From Clostridiales bacterium (lineage in GTDB: Bacteria; Bacillota; Clostridia; Clostridiales; Clostridiaceae), in the NCBI GenBank assembly GCA_017889345.1, contig JAGHEJ010000046.1:1-43781 (forward strand): DNA of 43,781 nt. Direction: 5' to 3'. Positions within the stretch are counted from its first letter, which is position 1. Every line of letters starts with the position of its first letter. Made by a program: the position numbers and the translations under genes. Below the pieces are notes generated by a model that saw nothing but the letters and a program-made list of their open reading frames with translations, was not told the DNA's origin and did no database searches. This document shows, in pieces, positions 42,117 to 43,781 of this stretch.

Positions 42117-43499
42117 ATGCGACTAAAATATATATCAAAGATAAGTGTAATTTTATTACTATCTATATTTTTCATAATTCCACAATCTGCATTATCAAAA
42201 ACATATGATTTCAATAAAGATGGAAAACTTTCTTCTCATGATATTGACATTCTTTCAACATTTTTAGGCTCAAACGACTCTCTATATGATTTAAATGACG
42301 ATGGTATTGTTGATGCTGTTGATGTTGCAATTTTAGCCAAGCATATAGACTCAAATGATTTAGGAGATCAAATATTCACAGTGTACAAAAACAATTCTCC
42401 TTTAAAAGAATTTACTCAAAATAATTTATTAGATGCAATTTCTTTAGCTTCTCAAAGTAGTGGGATTGTAAGAACAGATGATGTTCTTATTTGGAATGAT
42501 GAAGAATATTTCATATACTCAAATAATTATATCAGTAACAGATCAAAATCAATTCATGATGCAGTGAAAATAGCTTATAATTTAGAAAATTCAATCGTTA
42601 CTTCAAAAAATGGAAATGTTATTTATAATAAACCGTTAAATTATCGAAAAATTATGGGAGTTACTCGTACAAATGTTAATTTAAGAAGTGAACCTAATAT
42701 GAGTGCTCGCACTGATTTAATGATACCAGATGGCACTCTAGTTGAATGTTTAGGTGTCGTTAAAGGATTTTATGAAATTTGTTATTATGACGATAATAAT
42801 ACTATTCATACTGGATTTGTCCCTAGTTATCTAGATATTATTCAAGATGATATCAACAATTCACAATTAGGTTATATATCTGCACGTGAAGAATCTAATG
42901 GAAATCCCGGAGCTGTTGGACTAAATCCGAATGATAAAGGTGGAGCATCTTTTGGAGTATGGCAACTTTCTAGTAAAATGGGAGCTGTAGATGAATTTTT
43001 AAAATTTATTAAAGATAAAAATCCAGAAATATATAATAGCTTGTCTGAAGCAAAAAAACGAGATAACAATACATTCAGTGATAATTTTATAAATAAATGG
43101 AAAGAAATCGCCAATACACATTATGATGTCTTTTATCAACTACAAAGATTATTTATAAAACGAGATTATTTTGATTCCTTTGAAACTCTTGCTAAGAAAA
43201 ATAATCTTAATATATCTTCTCTTTTAGAGTTTAATTCTACTTCAAATATGATTTGGTCATCTTCTGTACAACATGGTCCAAGTGGTTTAATAAAAATATT
43301 TAAAAAGATACCTCTATCTCTATCTATGGAAGAAATTATACGTAAAGTATATGAAGAGCGTTTAAATGTAATTGCAAAATCTTATCCACCTGATAGTAGT
43401 AATCCTGGAGTTGTCGCATTATATAATGGAATAAAAACAAGACTTGAAAATGAATGTGCAGAAATTTTAAGAATTTATAAAAGAGAACTTTCATACTAA
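42117..43499 (+). CDS. Secreted dockerin-SH3b-lysozyme-like protein
   Basis: This 460-residue protein has a signal peptide (1-28), a dockerin-like pair of calcium loops (DFNKDGKLSSHD and DLNDDGIVDAVD, residues 30-78), an intervening domain (80-175), a bacterial SH3 domain (about 180-240, TNVNLRSEPN) and a C-terminal domain (about 250-455) starting SAREESNGNPGAVG...GASFGVWQL. That last pattern (Glu at 258/259, then G-A-S-x-G-x-W-Q-L) matches lysozyme/transglycosylase-fold enzymes, which suggests a peptidoglycan hydrolase. The ATG at 42117 follows GAGGTG at 6 nt; in-frame starts at 42090 and 42099 lack ribosome sites. Confidence 0.8.
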   Translation: MRLKYISKISVILLLSIFFIIPQSALSKTYDFNKDGKLSSHDIDILSTFLGSNDSLYDLNDDGIVDAVDVAILAKHIDSNDLGDQIFTVYKNNSPLKEFTQNNLLDAISLASQSSGIVRTDDVLIWNDEEYFIYSNNYISNRSKSIHDAVKIAYNLENSIVTSKNGNVIYNKPLNYRKIMGVTRTNVNLRSEPNMSARTDLMIPDGTLVECLGVVKGFYEICYYDDNNTIHTGFVPSYLDIIQDDINNSQLGYISAREESNGNPGAVGLNPNDKGGASFGVWQLSSKMGAVDEFLKFIKDKNPEIYNSLSEAKKRDNNTFSDNFINKWKEIANTHYDVFYQLQRLFIKRDYFDSFETLAKKNNLNISSLLEFNSTSNMIWSSSVQHGPSGLIKIFKKIPLSLSMEEIIRKVYEERLNVIAKSYPPDSSNPGVVALYNGIKTRLENECAEILRIYKRELSY

Positions 43500-43502
43500 A
43501 AC

Positions 43503-43536
43503 AAAAAGAGATATATCAAAAGATATATCTCTTTTT
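43503..43536. terminator. Bidirectional terminator between lysozyme-like gene and rnpB
   Basis: A 15-bp perfect stem (43503-43517 with 43522-43536) with T-rich flanks serves the plus-strand gene and probably also minus-strand rnpB. Confidence 0.9.
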
Positions 43537-43548
43537 TAGGTATTAAAA

Positions 43549-43781
43549 TACCAGAGTAAATCTATAAGCCGAGTTCTGTATTAGACAATCATCTATCTAG
43601 GTCCATTGTCACCAATGGACTCAAGCGACATACCCGATAGCAAAGCGGGCAACTTTAACGCTATCCTATTCAGTCTTGCTCCAGGTGGGGTTTACATAGC
43701 CAGTATGTCACCATACTGCTGGTGAGCTCTTACCTCGCCTTTCCATCCTTACCTATAAAATAGGCGGTTTATTTCTGTTGC
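43549..43781 (-). ncRNA. rnpB: RNase P RNA, 3' part (class A-like)
   Basis: RNase P RNA is the catalytic part of the enzyme that trims tRNA 5' leaders. On the minus strand the conserved 3' segment ACAGAAC-UCGGCUUAU lies at 43579-43564, GGAGCAAGAC at 43682-43673 and GCAACAGAAAUAAACCGCC at the window edge. Spacing and helices (for example the GGUCC hairpin around 43600-43622) match bacterial class A RNA. The 5' end lies beyond the window, so the gene is partial here. The exact 3' end is estimated. Confidence 0.93.

Overview
This window looks like a chromosome segment of a low-GC, spore-forming, motile, anaerobic Clostridia-type Firmicute. The evidence is very AT-rich DNA, strong Shine-Dalgarno (SD) sites, GerW/YtfJ and DacF-like sporulation genes, a Bacillus/Clostridium-type chemotaxis set (CheC, CheD, FliY), pyruvate:ferredoxin oxidoreductase and a class-A-like RNase P RNA. 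Gene packing is tight: there is no unannotated stretch over 300 bases, and several stop codons lie inside terminator hairpins. Together with the base composition this would fit a reduced-genome clostridial lineage such as segmented filamentous bacteria (Candidatus Arthromitus). That name is inference and was not tested.

Layout. 1-3.9 kb: a small unknown gene, the GerW/DUF2953 pair, a DacF-type D,D-carboxypeptidase, a tiny Cys-rich protein and a conserved unknown protein. 3.9-20.7 kb: one long minus-strand run of 19 genes, transcribed cheW2-cheD-cheB-cheR-cheA-cheC-cheY-cheW-fliM-fliY-flgN-flgK-flgL-fliW-csrA-fliS-fliD-fliT-flgE, closed by a terminator near 3.92 kb. It encodes the chemotaxis signalling and adaptation core, switch proteins, hook-filament junction, cap, export chaperones and the FliW/CsrA flagellin-homeostasis switch, but no flagellin. 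20.8-32.4 kb: minus-strand metabolic and housekeeping genes (class IV aminotransferase, HAD phosphatase, DUF1292, DUF1450, RsfA-like regulator, NagZ lipoprotein, NifJ, beta-CASP metallo-hydrolase, secreted propeller-like protein, MnmH). 32.5-35.2 kb: two plus-strand secreted paralogues ending in DUF4214-like domains, each behind a near-perfect or perfect sigma-A promoter. 35.2-43.8 kb: APC permease, ECF sigma/anti-sigma pair, UvrD-like helicase, nicotinate phosphoribosyltransferase, NfeD-like protein, a secreted dockerin/SH3/lysozyme-like protein and the 3' part of rnpB.

The most notable observations are these. Two genes (mnmH and nagZ) appear to start at ATT codons, each 8 nt after a good SD, so conventional start rules would cut off the rhodanese domain of MnmH and the lipoprotein signal of NagZ. 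The secreted DUF4214 paralogues differ by one versus four copies of a beta-rich module. The CheB receiver domain has lost its phosphorylation residues while the esterase triad is intact. An ECF sigma factor is paired with a membrane protein that resembles RsiV at its C-terminus. A secreted dockerin-SH3-lysozyme-like protein sits next to rnpB. I saw no transposon, prophage, CRISPR array or tRNA gene.
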